This document shows, piece after piece, positions 16,474-24,906 of a stretch of 40,206 nt of DNA. A program made the position numbers and the translations under genes. The DNA comes from Akkermansia sp. (GTDB taxonomy: Bacteria; Verrucomicrobiota; Verrucomicrobiia; Verrucomicrobiales; Akkermansiaceae). Below the pieces are notes generated by a model, which ran no database searches, was not told where the DNA came from, and saw only the letters and a program-made list of their open reading frames with translations. The DNA is taken from NCBI GenBank assembly GCA_017390945.1, contig JAFOZZ010000180.1, positions 1 through 40,206 of the forward strand, written 5' to 3'. Each line of letters starts with the position of its first letter. Position 1 is the first letter of the stretch.

Positions 16474-16979
16474 AAAAGCTACTTCAACTTACTGCTCTTC
16501 TGGCTCCCCTGGCACTGGCTGCCTGTGGCTACAAGCTGGGTGGGTTCGTCAGCCCGCAGATGACGGGCATGAAGACGTTCTCGGTCAATATGTTCGAGAA
16601 TCACACTGTGTACCCGAACATCGGTATGCAGATTACTTCCTCCATCGGTAATGCCATGCAGACGGATGGTACCTTCAGCATGACGGTTCCCTCCAATGCG
16701 GATTTCACCATTTCCGGTGCTGTACGCAATGTGGAATATGAGCGTTTGCTGACAGACTGGCGCGACTCTTACCAGAGCCTTGAAGTAGCCGTTAAGATTG
16801 AGGTGGCTTACCGTATCGTGAACAACAAGACGGGTGCAACCATCAGCAATGGTACGGTGACTGGCTCCGGTAGCTTCTTCAACACGGGTGGTAACACGCA
16901 GCTGGGGCGCGATGCCGCTCTGTCTTTCGCTACCCGCAAGGCTGCTGACCAGCTTGTCGCTCGCCTGACCGCGCCATGA
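16470..16979 (+). CDS. lptE: LptE-like LPS assembly lipoprotein
   Basis: 169 residues. The signal MKKLLQLTALLAPLALAAC has a canonical lipobox (LAAC), followed directly by GYKLGG as in LptE/RlpB proteins. Then come FENHTVYPNIG, an SNADFTISGAV strand and C-terminal AADQLVARL. LptE plugs the LptD translocon that inserts lipopolysaccharide into the outer membrane. The ATG overlaps the previous stop (ATGA), and no SD is seen. Its own stop overlaps the start of rsmI. Family assignment rests on overall pattern and context. Confidence 0.78.
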   Translation: MKKLLQLTALLAPLALAACGYKLGGFVSPQMTGMKTFSVNMFENHTVYPNIGMQITSSIGNAMQTDGTFSMTVPSNADFTISGAVRNVEYERLLTDWRDSYQSLEVAVKIEVAYRIVNNKTGATISNGTVTGSGSFFNTGGNTQLGRDAALSFATRKAADQLVARLTAP

Positions 16980-17677
16980 TTTCCTACCCCGTCAGTTTTG
17001 TCGGGCTGCCGATTGGCAATCGCGAAGATATCACCCGCCGCGCTCTTGAGGTGCTCGGCGGGGTTGATTGCATTTGCTGCGAGGATACTCGCAACACCGG
17101 TATGCTGCTCAGCCACTATGGTATTAAAAAGCCGCTGCTGAGCCTGCACGAGCACAATGAGAGCGTGCGTGCTCCCGAGGTGGCAACCCGTGCGCTGGCC
17201 GGTGAGACCTTTGCCGTGGTGACGGATGCCGGTATGCCCGGCGTATCTGACCCCGGTTACAGATTGATACAGGAGCTGAAGGCTCGCGAGGTGGCATTCA
17301 CCGTACTGCCGGGGCCTTCGGCTGTGGTGACGGCTCTGGTGGGCTCGGGGCTGCCGAGCGATGCCTTTTTCTTTGGCGGTTTCCTGCCGGTGAAATCCGG
17401 CCGTAAAGGGCAGGTGCTGCAAACGGCTCTGGAGGCATCCCATACCAGCATTTTCTATGAATCGCCCTATCGTATTGTAAAGACGGTGAAGGCGATAGCG
17501 GAGCTTGATGCTGAGGCTCCCATTTGTGTGGCTCGCGAGCTGACAAAGGTATTCGAGACCTATCACCGCGGCAGCGCCGCACAGCTTCTTGCCGAGTTTG
17601 AAGCCCGCCCGCCCAAGGGCGAGATGGTGCTGCTGATTGGCGGTACCAATGCTCCCCGCGTGTCCCAGGCGCAGTAA
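16976..17677 (+). CDS. rsmI: 16S rRNA 2'-O-methyltransferase RsmI
   Basis: SAM-dependent enzyme that 2'-O-methylates C1402 of 16S rRNA (family knowledge). The 233-residue protein shows the SAM-binding GLPIGNREDITRRALEVL, CEDTRNTGMLLSHYGI, LHEHNE, VTDAGMPGVSDPGYRLI and SVVxS-like PGPSAVVTALVGSGLPSD motifs. It ends soon after the catalytic domain, so it lacks the extra C-terminal region of longer RsmI proteins. It overlaps lptE by 4 nt and is the third gene of the operon. Confidence 0.93.
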   Translation: MISYPVSFVGLPIGNREDITRRALEVLGGVDCICCEDTRNTGMLLSHYGIKKPLLSLHEHNESVRAPEVATRALAGETFAVVTDAGMPGVSDPGYRLIQELKAREVAFTVLPGPSAVVTALVGSGLPSDAFFFGGFLPVKSGRKGQVLQTALEASHTSIFYESPYRIVKTVKAIAELDAEAPICVARELTKVFETYHRGSAAQLLAEFEARPPKGEMVLLIGGTNAPRVSQAQ

Positions 17678-17734
17678 TTCGCCCCTGCATACACAAAAAA
17701 AGTGCGTTGATGCGGCCTTTTCAAGAAAAAAGGC

Positions 17735-17763
17735 TTGCCATGCGGTGAGAGAAAATGTAAAAT
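17735..17763 (+). promoter_or_regulatory. Promoter of rpsA
   Basis: TTGCCA (17735-17740), 17-nt spacer, TAAAAT (17758-17763). Transcription would start near 17770 and leave a leader of about 94 nt before the ATG at 17864, in contrast to the leaderless genes around it. Confidence 0.65.
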
Positions 17764-17769
17764 CCCTCA

Positions 17770-17863
17770 CCGCAATTTCGCCCGGTGGTGTACAGGCGCC
17801 CCGATAATCACCGGCGTAGGGGCCTTGAGAAATCGCGGCAACATATTAACCAAAACATTAAAA
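17770..17863 (+). promoter_or_regulatory. Structured rpsA 5' leader
   Basis: Within the leader, CCGGTGGT (17782-17789) can pair with ATCACCGG (17807-17814), one G-T pair included, enclosing a loop that holds GGCGCC. A competing CCCC/GGGG pairing is also possible downstream. The 40 nt before the ATG are A-rich and unpaired, with no SD. S1 is known to repress its own translation in other bacteria, so an autoregulatory site is a fair guess but unproven. Confidence 0.45.
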
Positions 17864-19549
17864 ATGAGTATTTCTGAACTGGAGGCCCTTATCAACGCTG
17901 GGTTTCCGTCTTTCCGTACGGGTGATATCGTAAACGGTACCATCCTTGAGATTCGCCCGCAGGTTGTTCTTGTCGACATCGGCTACAAGTCTGAAGGTGT
18001 CATTTCCATCTCCGAGTTTGAGGATGAGGAGATCGAGGTAGGTGACCAGATTGAGGTCCTCCTCGAGAAGCTTGAGAACGAAGAGGGTCTGGTTGTTCTC
18101 TCCAAGGAGAAGGCCGCTCACAAGCAGAACTGGGACAAGATTGTTGCCGTTTACAAGGACGGCGGTCTCGTGAAGGGTAAGGTGAAGAGCGTCGTTAAGG
18201 GTGGCCTTATGGTCAACGTTGGCGTAGAGGCTTTCCTTCCCGGTTCCCAGGTGGACATCATCCCCCCCAAGGACCTCAACGAGTTCGTGGGCAACGTTTA
18301 CGAGTTTAAGATTGTTAAGGTCAACGACGAGCGCAAGAACATCGTTCTTTCCCGCCGCGAGGTTATCGAGGCCGAGCGCAGCGAGCAGCGTCAGCGCTTC
18401 CTGGAGACCGTTAAGGTTGGCGACCGCGTGACCGGTACCGTGAAGAATATCACCGACTTCGGTGCCTTCGTGGACCTCTCCGGCATGGACGGCCTGCTGC
18501 ACATCACCGACATGAGCTGGGGTCGCGTAAATCACCCCTCCGAGCTGCTCCACATCGGTCAGGAGCTCGACGTGCTCATCCTCGAGGTGGATCGCGACAA
18601 GGAGCGCGTATCCCTCGGTCTCAAGCAGCTTTCCGACAACCCCTGGGCAGACATCGAGCAGAAGTACCCCATCAACTCCCGCGTCAAGGGCCGCGTCACC
18701 AAGCTTCTGGCTTACGGTGCATTCGTGGAGCTCGAGAAGGGCGTGGAGGGTCTCGTACACGTGTCCGAGCTTTCCTGGACCAAGCGCATCACTCGCCCCT
18801 CCGACGTTCTGTCCCTGGATCAGGAGATCGAGGCCGTTGTGCTCAACATCTCCGTGGAGGAGCAGAAGATTTCCCTCGGCGTTCGTCAGCTCGACGAGAA
18901 TCCGTGGGAGGCTATCGAGGCTCGTTTCCCCGTTGGCACCATCATCTCCGGTGCTGTGCGTAACCTTACTCCCTACGGTGCCTTCGTGGCTCTCGAGGAG
19001 GGTATTGACGGCATGATTCACGTGTCCGACATGAGCTGGACCCGCAAGATTAACCACCCCTCTGAGGTTCTTAAGAAGGGTGACGTTGTGGAGGCTCGCG
19101 TGCTGAACATCGACAAGGAGAACCAGCGTGTATCTCTCGGCATCAAGCAGCTTGAGAGCGACCCGTGGGAGAGCATCGACAGCCGCTTCAAGGTTGGCGA
19201 CCTCGTTTCCGGTCAGGTGGCCAAGATTGCTTCCTTCGGTGCCTTCGTGAACCTGGACGGCGACATCGACGGCCTCATCCACATCTCCCAGCTTTCCGAG
19301 GAGCACGTGGAGCGCGTGAAGGACGTCATCAAGGTGGGCGACGAAATCAAGGCTCGCGTCATCAAGGTCGACAAGGTGGAGCGCCGCATCGGTCTTTCCA
19401 TCAAGGCTGTGAACTACGATCCCGAGCAGCTGCGTCGCGAGACCGCCGCTTTCGAGACCGTTCGCGCCGGCGACATGGTGGGTCTGGAGCAGGCCTTCAA
19501 CCTCGCTGCCCTTCAGGCCGAGGAGTGGAGCCCCTCCGAGCAGAAGTAA
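17864..19549 (+). CDS. rpsA: 30S ribosomal protein S1
   Basis: 561 residues with six S1 (OB-fold) domains. Recurrent signatures are GDIVNGTILEIRPQVVLVDIG, GDRVTGTVKNITDFGAFVD, GLLHITDMSW, GLVHVSELSW, GMIHVSDMSW and GLIHISQLS. It binds mRNA at the ribosome and helps unfold and load it, which matters more where SD sequences are rare. The ATG at 17864 begins MSISELEALINAGFPSF, a sensible S1 N-terminus; the open frame extends 43 codons upstream but overlaps the promoter. Codon use is strongly biased to C-ending codons, as expected for high expression. A strong terminator follows. Confidence 0.96.
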   Translation: MSISELEALINAGFPSFRTGDIVNGTILEIRPQVVLVDIGYKSEGVISISEFEDEEIEVGDQIEVLLEKLENEEGLVVLSKEKAAHKQNWDKIVAVYKDGGLVKGKVKSVVKGGLMVNVGVEAFLPGSQVDIIPPKDLNEFVGNVYEFKIVKVNDERKNIVLSRREVIEAERSEQRQRFLETVKVGDRVTGTVKNITDFGAFVDLSGMDGLLHITDMSWGRVNHPSELLHIGQELDVLILEVDRDKERVSLGLKQLSDNPWADIEQKYPINSRVKGRVTKLLAYGAFVELEKGVEGLVHVSELSWTKRITRPSDVLSLDQEIEAVVLNISVEEQKISLGVRQLDENPWEAIEARFPVGTIISGAVRNLTPYGAFVALEEGIDGMIHVSDMSWTRKINHPSEVLKKGDVVEARVLNIDKENQRVSLGIKQLESDPWESIDSRFKVGDLVSGQVAKIASFGAFVNLDGDIDGLIHISQLSEEHVERVKDVIKVGDEIKARVIKVDKVERRIGLSIKAVNYDPEQLRRETAAFETVRAGDMVGLEQAFNLAALQAEEWSPSEQK

Positions 19550-19575
19550 TCTGCCGGGTTACACCCATTACTTTC

Positions 19576-19619
19576 GTTCCGCTCTGCAAGCTTCGGTTGC
19601 AGGGCGGAACTTGTTTCTT
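19576..19619 (+). terminator. Rho-independent terminator of rpsA
   Basis: A 14-bp stem GTTCCGCTCTGCAA/TTGCAGGGCGGAAC (one G-T pair) around a short GCTTCGG loop (19576-19610), followed by TTGTTTCTT. The tail runs into the -35 box of the next gene. Confidence 0.85.
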
Positions 19620-19646
19620 GACACGCTGCATTTACTGTAGTAGACT
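19618..19646 (+). promoter_or_regulatory. Promoter of wecG/tagA-like gene
   Basis: TTGACA (19618-19623), 17-nt spacer, TAGACT (19641-19646), then 10 nt to ATG 19657. Leaderless or nearly so. Confidence 0.7.
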
Positions 19647-19656
19647 ACCCGCGCAC

Positions 19657-20403
19657 ATGGAATCTCTCCCCAGACAGCATATCTTTGGTATACCCTACGT
19701 CGTAGCAGGGCTGGCAGATGCCGGCGAACATCTGGCACGCCTGGCGGCTACGACGAGTGAGCCGCGCTTGGTGGCGCATTCGGATGTGCATGTGCTTACC
19801 CGCATGTTGCACGAGCAGGACTACGGGGCTGGTTTGCAGAATTTCCATTACATCTGCCCGGATGGAATGCCCATTGTGTGGTTGTTGCGCCGCAAGGGTG
19901 TCGAGGCTCACCGCCTGTATGGCCCTGATATGATGGAGACCGTGTGGGATTGCGGGCGCCAGCATCAGCTGCGCCATTTCCTGCTGGGTGGCTCCGATGA
20001 GGCAATCGCACTGCTGCGCGAGAAGTTTGCTGCGCGTTTTCCCGGTGTGGAGATAGCCGGCCATTATTCCCCGCCCATGGGCGAGTGGGCAGAGGATGAA
20101 TCTGCCGCCATGTGCCAGCGCATAGCTGAGAGTGGGGCAAACTGTGTGTGGGTGGCGCTGGGCTGCCCCAAGCAGGAGCGTTGGCTGTACTCCAACCTGT
20201 CGCAGCTGCCTGCGGCTGTTTACTTCGGCGTAGGGGCGGCGTTCAATTTCCATGCCGGGCTCGTCAGCCAGGCGCCGCTATGGATTCGCTCACATGGGCT
20301 GGAGTGGCTCTATCGCCTTTGCTGTGAGCCACGCCGCTTGTTTAAGCGCTACCTGGTGCACAATACACGTTTCCTCTGGTATTGTCTCACGCGCAAGGTG
20401 TGA
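19657..20403 (+). CDS. WecG/TagA/CpsF family glycosyltransferase (GT26)
   Basis: A 248-residue predicted membrane-associated transferase that adds N-acetylmannosamine(-uronic acid) or a related sugar to a lipid-linked precursor of a surface polysaccharide. Seen: HSDVHVLTRML, the CPDGMPIVWLLRRKG motif with its conserved Asp, FLLGGSDEAIALLREKF, VWVALGCPKQERWLYSN and GVGAAFNFHAG. The length is normal for the family. It stands alone between the rpsA terminator and a lipoprotein gene, so the glycan it serves cannot be inferred. The open frame continues upstream through the terminator, but those codons are not credible. Confidence 0.9.
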   Translation: MESLPRQHIFGIPYVVAGLADAGEHLARLAATTSEPRLVAHSDVHVLTRMLHEQDYGAGLQNFHYICPDGMPIVWLLRRKGVEAHRLYGPDMMETVWDCGRQHQLRHFLLGGSDEAIALLREKFAARFPGVEIAGHYSPPMGEWAEDESAAMCQRIAESGANCVWVALGCPKQERWLYSNLSQLPAAVYFGVGAAFNFHAGLVSQAPLWIRSHGLEWLYRLCCEPRRLFKRYLVHNTRFLWYCLTRKV

Positions 20404-20462
20404 TGAGCGGGGCATCTCTCTATATTTTTTTCAGTAGTCGAGCCCGCACACGCGCTTTTAGC

Positions 20463-20491
20463 TTGTCATGCTGAGAGCAGGGGGGTATGAT
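20463..20491 (+). promoter_or_regulatory. Promoter of PEGA lipoprotein
   Basis: TTGTCA (20463-20468), 17-nt spacer, TATGAT (20486-20491), then 6 nt to ATG 20498. Leaderless layout. Confidence 0.65.
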
Positions 20492-20497
20492 GCATCT

Positions 20498-20929
20498 ATG
20501 CGTTCCCGTTTCCTTATTATTTCGCTCGTTTGTGCCGTTCTTGCTTCCTGCGCCGGCAAGAAAGCCTTCACCATCCGCACGACTCCTGTAGATGGCGCAG
20601 TAGTACATATCAATGGCAAGTTGATTGAGGGAACGACTCCTGTGACGACTGAGATTGAGCAGGATAAGGATTTGGGTATTGTGGTGGAGAAGCCCGGCTA
20701 CAATGTGGGTACGGCCACTGTTCGCACGCGTACCAGCTGGTGGTTGTCGCTGCTGTGGACGGAGGATGACCCCTGGGCTCGCTATATTGAGGAGGATGAG
20801 GTGGTGGTTCCCATGCAGCGCATGAATACCATCAATTCCTATACCCCCACGCTGATGCCCCGCTTTACGCCGCCTGCTGCTGCGGTGCAGGCTGCCCCGG
20901 CATTGCGACCGCTGCCGACGGGGTATTAA
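20498..20929 (+). CDS. PEGA-domain lipoprotein
   Basis: 143 residues. MRSRFLIISLVCAVLASCAG gives a clear lipobox (LASC). A PEGA-type beta domain follows: FTIRTTPVDGAVVHINGK, then GTTPVTTEIE and VVEKPGYN. Next is a Trp-rich turn, TSWWLSLLW, and an acidic segment. The C-terminal tail is Pro/Ala-rich. PEGA domains are found on surface proteins and may bind the S-layer or cell-wall sugar; the role here is unknown. The start was chosen from the promoter and lipobox rather than the ATG at 20468, which lies inside the promoter. A perfect hairpin terminator follows. Confidence 0.78.
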   Translation: MRSRFLIISLVCAVLASCAGKKAFTIRTTPVDGAVVHINGKLIEGTTPVTTEIEQDKDLGIVVEKPGYNVGTATVRTRTSWWLSLLWTEDDPWARYIEEDEVVVPMQRMNTINSYTPTLMPRFTPPAAAVQAAPALRPLPTGY

Positions 20930-20962
20930 GAGCGCCCATCGCAGGCTGATTCGAGGTATATC

Positions 20963-20992
20963 ATACGGCAGATGATTCATCTGCCGTATTTT
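20963..20992 (+). terminator. Terminator of PEGA lipoprotein gene
   Basis: A perfect 12-bp stem ATACGGCAGATG/CATCTGCCGTAT with a 3-nt loop, ending in a short T-run. Confidence 0.75.
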
Positions 20993-21017
20993 GCATGGTG
21001 TTTGGTAGGATTTAGCA

Positions 21018-21046
21018 TTGACAGCGTGCTTGCAAGAGTGTAAACT
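21018..21046 (+). promoter_or_regulatory. Promoter of rlmI-like gene
   Basis: TTGACA (21018-21023), 17-nt spacer, TAAACT (21041-21046), then 6 nt to ATG 21053. Leaderless layout. Confidence 0.75.
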
Positions 21047-21052
21047 TGCGCT

Positions 21053-22366
21053 ATGCAGCAGAAAAGGCCGAACGACAAAAATAACTACGATCGCAAACCC
21101 CGCTACGCCTCCAAATCCCCGCGCCCTGCCAGCAGTGCTCCCCGCGCATATAAGAGCGCAGAGGCTCCCGAAGGCAGCGAGAACTGGGTGCGTCCGTGGG
21201 TGCAGCTCAAGTACTTTACATACAATCCTGCTGTGTTCCCCCGCATGCTTGGTGCCGTGAGCCCGGATGCGGTTGATGGTGGCCTTATCAATGTGTACGA
21301 TAAGAACGGCGAGCTGTTTGGCGGTGGTTTCTGGAACTCCCGCAGCCGCACGCCGCTGCGCATGCTCTACCATGGGCCGGAGCTGCTGACGGAGGATAAG
21401 CTGGACGCCACGCTGCGCCGCGCTGTTTCCTGGCGCCGTGAGGACTGCAACCTCGACGCCACGACCTCGGCCTACCGCATCGTACATGGTGACTCCGATG
21501 GTATGGGCGGTATGATTGCTGACCGCTATGGCGATGTGCTCAGCCTAGAGGTGACGACGCTGGGCGTATGGCAGCGCCTGGGTCGCTGGCTGCCGCTGCT
21601 GCACAAGTGGTGCGGCACGACCCGCCACGTGATTTCGGTAGATGAATCGATTGCCCGCATGGAGGGCATCGACCCCACCACTGCTCCGCCCAGTGAGCCG
21701 GTACACCGCGTGCGCATTGTGGAGAATGGCGTGAACTTTGAGGTGGACTTTGCCCAGGGGCATAAGACAGGCTTCTTCTGCGACCAGCGCGATAATCGTC
21801 TGAAGCTTTCCCGCTTGGTGGAGGGTAAAACGATGCTGGACCTCTGCTGCTACTCCGGTGGTTTCTCCATCCATGCCAAGCTGCACGGTGGCGCCAAGGA
21901 GGTGACAGCTGTTGACCTGGATGAAAAAGCTATCCTGATGGCTAAGCGCAATGCCAACATCAACAGCGCCGGTGGTCCCCTGCGTATTGACTTTGTGCAC
22001 GCGGATGCTTTCGTATACGCTCGTCAGATGGTGCGCAATGGCAAGCAGTTTGATGTCGTGCTGCTCGACCCGCCCAAGTTTGTGCTGGGGCGCGATGAGG
22101 AAAAGGAAGAAGGTCTCAAGAAGTACAACGACCTCAATATGCTGGGCTTGCAGTGTGTGCGCCGTGGCGGGTTGTTTGTGACCTGCTCCTGCTCGGGGCT
22201 GCTGAGCCCGGCGGAGTTCGAGAAGACGGTTATCAAAGCCGCTCAGCGTCTCGGCCGCCGTTTGCAGATACTGGAGACCACAGGCCCGGGGTGGGACCAT
22301 CCTTTCCTTTCGACGTACCCGGAGGGGCGTTATCTGAAGGTGCTCTGGGCTCGCGTTCTGGCATAA
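21053..22366 (+). CDS. RlmI-type 23S rRNA cytosine methyltransferase
   Basis: 437 residues, SAM-dependent. After a basic, low-complexity N-terminus of about 45 residues comes a PUA-like domain (WVQLKYFTYNPAVFPRML, GGGFWNSRSRTPLRML), then the RlmI-type middle region (RIVHGDSDGMGGMIADRYG) and a Rossmann methyltransferase domain: LDLCCYSGGFSIHAKLHG, TAVDLDEKAI, VLLDPPKFVLG and TCSCSGLLS. RlmI makes m5C in 23S rRNA; assignment to that exact site is inference. The basic tail is longer than usual and may contact RNA. The gene stands alone after a consensus-like promoter. Confidence 0.85.
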   Translation: MQQKRPNDKNNYDRKPRYASKSPRPASSAPRAYKSAEAPEGSENWVRPWVQLKYFTYNPAVFPRMLGAVSPDAVDGGLINVYDKNGELFGGGFWNSRSRTPLRMLYHGPELLTEDKLDATLRRAVSWRREDCNLDATTSAYRIVHGDSDGMGGMIADRYGDVLSLEVTTLGVWQRLGRWLPLLHKWCGTTRHVISVDESIARMEGIDPTTAPPSEPVHRVRIVENGVNFEVDFAQGHKTGFFCDQRDNRLKLSRLVEGKTMLDLCCYSGGFSIHAKLHGGAKEVTAVDLDEKAILMAKRNANINSAGGPLRIDFVHADAFVYARQMVRNGKQFDVVLLDPPKFVLGRDEEKEEGLKKYNDLNMLGLQCVRRGGLFVTCSCSGLLSPAEFEKTVIKAAQRLGRRLQILETTGPGWDHPFLSTYPEGRYLKVLWARVLA

Positions 22367-22402
22367 GACTGGCTGCATCACATACAACCGATTCTATCAG
22401 CA

Positions 22403-24115
22403 ATGATTGGCACACTTGCTCTCGGATTGGTACTGGCGCTCGTGTTGGGCATGCTGGCTCAGCGCATAAAGCTTTCGCCGCTGGTGGGGTACCTGCTGGC
22501 TGGCATGCTGGCGGCTCAGCCGTGGTGGGGGCTTACGACGGACCCGCACAAGGTCATGCACGAGTTCGCCCACATTGGCGAGGTGCTGCTGTTGTTCGGA
22601 GTTGGTCTGCATTTCCATTTCAAAGACTTGTTGGCGGTGCGTAAGGTGGCTGTACCCGGCTCCCTGATGTGCATGACGCTCTGGACGGGTAGCGGCGCAC
22701 TGGTGTACCACTGGCTGGTGCCTGGGGCGGATTGGGTGGCAGCTTCGCTCTTTGGTATGTGCGTCTGCGTGAGCAGTACGGTGGTGCTCACTCGTGTGCT
22801 GGAGGATAATCGCCTGCTGCATACTCCCAGCGGCCATACCGCTGTGGGCTGGCTGGTGATGGAGGATATCTTTACCATTGTGCTGCTGGTCTTGCTGCCG
22901 GCGGTGTTTATTGTGCCGGAGGGTGGCGGCAAGGCTGTTTTCTGCATGGATGATTTGGGCGGGGCGCTCTGGGGGATGGTGTGGAAGCTTGCCCTCATGG
23001 TGTTCTGCGTGGCTTTTGTCGGCAAGTTTGTGATATCGAAGGTGCTTACCTTCGTGGCTCGCAACAACTCCAATGAGCTGTTCACTCTGGCTGTACTGAC
23101 GATTGCGCTGGGCGTGGCTGTGCTTTCGGCTGAGGTGTTCAATGCCAGTATGGTGTTCGGTGCGTTCCTTTCCGGTATGGTGGTGGGGCAGAGCAAGTTT
23201 GCCAGCCGTGCCGCGGCAGATGCTCTGCCCATGCGCGATGCCTTCGCGGTGCTTTTCTTCGTGTCGGTGGGCATGGGCTTCGATTTCATGGGGCTTGTGG
23301 AGAACTGGCAGCTGGCGCTCGGTACGCTGGCACTGACGCTGCTGTGGAAACCCATCAGCGCCTATATCGTCATTCGCGTGCTGCGGCGCCCGGGGAGCCT
23401 GGGTGTCGTGGTAGGTACATCGCTGTCGCAGATTGGTGAGTTCTCCTTCATTCTGGCGGCTATGGTGGCTGGTGAGCGCTTTGGCCTGCTGCCTGAGAGC
23501 GCCGTGAACATCATTACCGGTGTTGCCATTATTACCATCACCACGAATGTGCTGTTGTTCCGCCATGTACCGGCCTTCATTCACAAGATGGAGGAATGGG
23601 GCATTGGCGTGCAGAAGACGGATGCTTCCTCCGTGCCGGCTCCGACCGAGGAGCGCGACCGCGTTATCGTCGTGGGCTATGGCCCCTGCGGCGAGATTAT
23701 CACGCGTATTCTGCAGGAGCACGAGGTGGAGGTCGTGGTGCTGGAGATGAATATCGACACCGTGACGCGCCTGAATGCCAAGGGGGTCTACGCCCTGCAT
23801 GGTGATGCCCGCTTGCGTACTATCCTGCAACTGGCGGGCGTGGAAAAGGCTCGCGCTATCATTGTGACGGCGGTGGGCGCACCCGCACGCGAGATTTCTG
23901 CCGCAGCTCGTTCCATAAATCCCACGATTGACGTGATGGCGCACACCACTTACATGCAGAATGCCCGTAAGATGCGTGCCGATGGGGCGCAGACGGTTGT
24001 ATCCGGCGAGGAGGAGGTGGCTCTTACGCTCAGCGGGCTTCTGCTGCGTAAGCTCGAAGCGACCGAAGAGCAAATCGCTCGAGCCAGCCGCGAGTATCGC
24101 GAGCAGTTCCGTTAA
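22403..24115 (+). CDS. Kef-type cation:proton antiporter with TrkA-N domain
   Basis: 570 residues. The N-terminal two thirds is a polytopic CPA2 antiporter domain of about 12 helices (GYLLAGMLAAQPWWGL, EIGEVLLLFGVGLHF-like start, VCVSSTVVLTRVL, AFLSGMVVGQSKFA, SLSQIGEFSFILAAM). The C-terminal part is a TrkA-N / RCK nucleotide-binding domain, VIVVGYGPCGEIITRIL, with an acidic residue ending the second strand (VVLEMN) and GDARLRTIL. It exports K+ or Na+ in exchange for protons, under nucleotide control, like KefB/KefC/YbaL. It starts 36 nt after the methyltransferase gene; no SD or good promoter was seen, so cotranscription is possible. Confidence 0.9.
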   Translation: MIGTLALGLVLALVLGMLAQRIKLSPLVGYLLAGMLAAQPWWGLTTDPHKVMHEFAHIGEVLLLFGVGLHFHFKDLLAVRKVAVPGSLMCMTLWTGSGALVYHWLVPGADWVAASLFGMCVCVSSTVVLTRVLEDNRLLHTPSGHTAVGWLVMEDIFTIVLLVLLPAVFIVPEGGGKAVFCMDDLGGALWGMVWKLALMVFCVAFVGKFVISKVLTFVARNNSNELFTLAVLTIALGVAVLSAEVFNASMVFGAFLSGMVVGQSKFASRAAADALPMRDAFAVLFFVSVGMGFDFMGLVENWQLALGTLALTLLWKPISAYIVIRVLRRPGSLGVVVGTSLSQIGEFSFILAAMVAGERFGLLPESAVNIITGVAIITITTNVLLFRHVPAFIHKMEEWGIGVQKTDASSVPAPTEERDRVIVVGYGPCGEIITRILQEHEVEVVVLEMNIDTVTRLNAKGVYALHGDARLRTILQLAGVEKARAIIVTAVGAPAREISAAARSINPTIDVMAHTTYMQNARKMRADGAQTVVSGEEEVALTLSGLLLRKLEATEEQIARASREYREQFR

Positions 24116-24149
24116 GAGCGCCTTTGTTGATTTTCCTGGGGAAATATGC

Positions 24150-24178
24150 TTGAAAGGAGCGTACACCGGTGCTATGCT
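24150..24178 (+). promoter_or_regulatory. Promoter of coiled-coil membrane protein
   Basis: TTGAAA (24150-24155), 17-nt spacer, TATGCT (24173-24178), then 6 nt to ATG 24185. An ATG directly after the -10 box (24179) would be too close to be the start. Confidence 0.65.
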
Positions 24179-24184
24179 ATGAGC

Positions 24185-24829
24185 ATGAAAAAACTCGCAA
24201 TCATGCTCGCCATGTTGGTGGCGCTGCTGCCTATGGCACAGGCTGGGAAGACGGAAGACAAAGTCGTTGATGCTTTGTTGAAGGTCGGCGTGAAGGCCTT
24301 GCAGATGGAGCAGGACCGCCGCGCTAAGAAAGCGGAAGAGGAAGCCGCTCTCTCATCTCCTGCCGCTGAGGAACCCGCCGCCGAAGCCCCCGATGCCGAG
24401 GAGGCTGCCGCTGATGGCGCCCCTGCGGAGAAACGCAGCTGGAAAGACCGTGGCCGCGACATGGTATCCGCGTTTGTGAGCGGCGGCGTGGGTAAGCTGG
24501 AGAGCGAGTCGTTCTCCAAAGTGCTGGCCGGCGCGGTGAAAGACGCCTTCGATGTGCTGGTGAAAGAGTATAAGGAGCAGTACAAGGAGGAGGGACGCGA
24601 GTATGCACGCGAGGTGGGCGATATGGTCGTCTCGCGTGTGTTGCAGGACCCGAAAATTGAGCGCTCGATTTTCACCATACAGGTGCTGTGCTGGGCCGTG
24701 ATTGTCTACCTGACGCTCGTGACTGTGTTTGTTGTCATTTGCTTCCACCACATTCGCCGCGCGAATGCCCGCGTGTTGACAGCGGTGGAGGAGGTGAAGA
24801 CAATGCTGGCTGCTGAGCAGAAGAACTGA
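24185..24829 (+). CDS. Exported Ala/Glu-rich protein with C-terminal membrane anchor
   Basis: No family recognised. 214 residues: a signal peptide MKKLAIMLAMLVALLPMAQA, a charged helical segment (EQDRRAKKAEEEAAL) followed by an Ala/Glu/Pro-rich linker (about residues 55-80), then a helical region with SVGKLESESFSK-like and KEYKEQYKEEGREYAREVG stretches, a hydrophobic helix near residues 165-190 (VLCWAVIVYLTLVTVFVV) and a short cytoplasmic-type tail. The middle is likely periplasmic. Between this gene and mpl lies a strong hairpin. Codon use resembles its neighbours. Confidence 0.7.
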   Translation: MKKLAIMLAMLVALLPMAQAGKTEDKVVDALLKVGVKALQMEQDRRAKKAEEEAALSSPAAEEPAAEAPDAEEAAADGAPAEKRSWKDRGRDMVSAFVSGGVGKLESESFSKVLAGAVKDAFDVLVKEYKEQYKEEGREYAREVGDMVVSRVLQDPKIERSIFTIQVLCWAVIVYLTLVTVFVVICFHHIRRANARVLTAVEEVKTMLAAEQKN

Positions 24830-24850
24830 AGCCTTTTTATCTGCAAAGAA

Positions 24851-24890
24851 CAGCCCCGCAACTGATGTCTCGGTTGCGGGGCTGTTGTAT
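24851..24890. terminator. Terminator between convergent genes
   Basis: A perfect 12-bp stem CAGCCCCGCAAC/GTTGCGGGGCTG (24851-24884). T-rich DNA follows on the plus strand (TTGTAT) and TTCTTTGC on the minus strand, so it can serve both converging genes. Confidence 0.8.
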
Positions 24891-24906
24891 GAGCGGAAAG
24901 GGATTT

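Noticed and set aside
17701..17734. Terminator after rsmI (GCCTTTT/AAAAGGC hairpin)
   Set aside because: A hairpin exists but no T-run follows, and its right arm runs into the -35 box of the rpsA promoter. Too weak to list.
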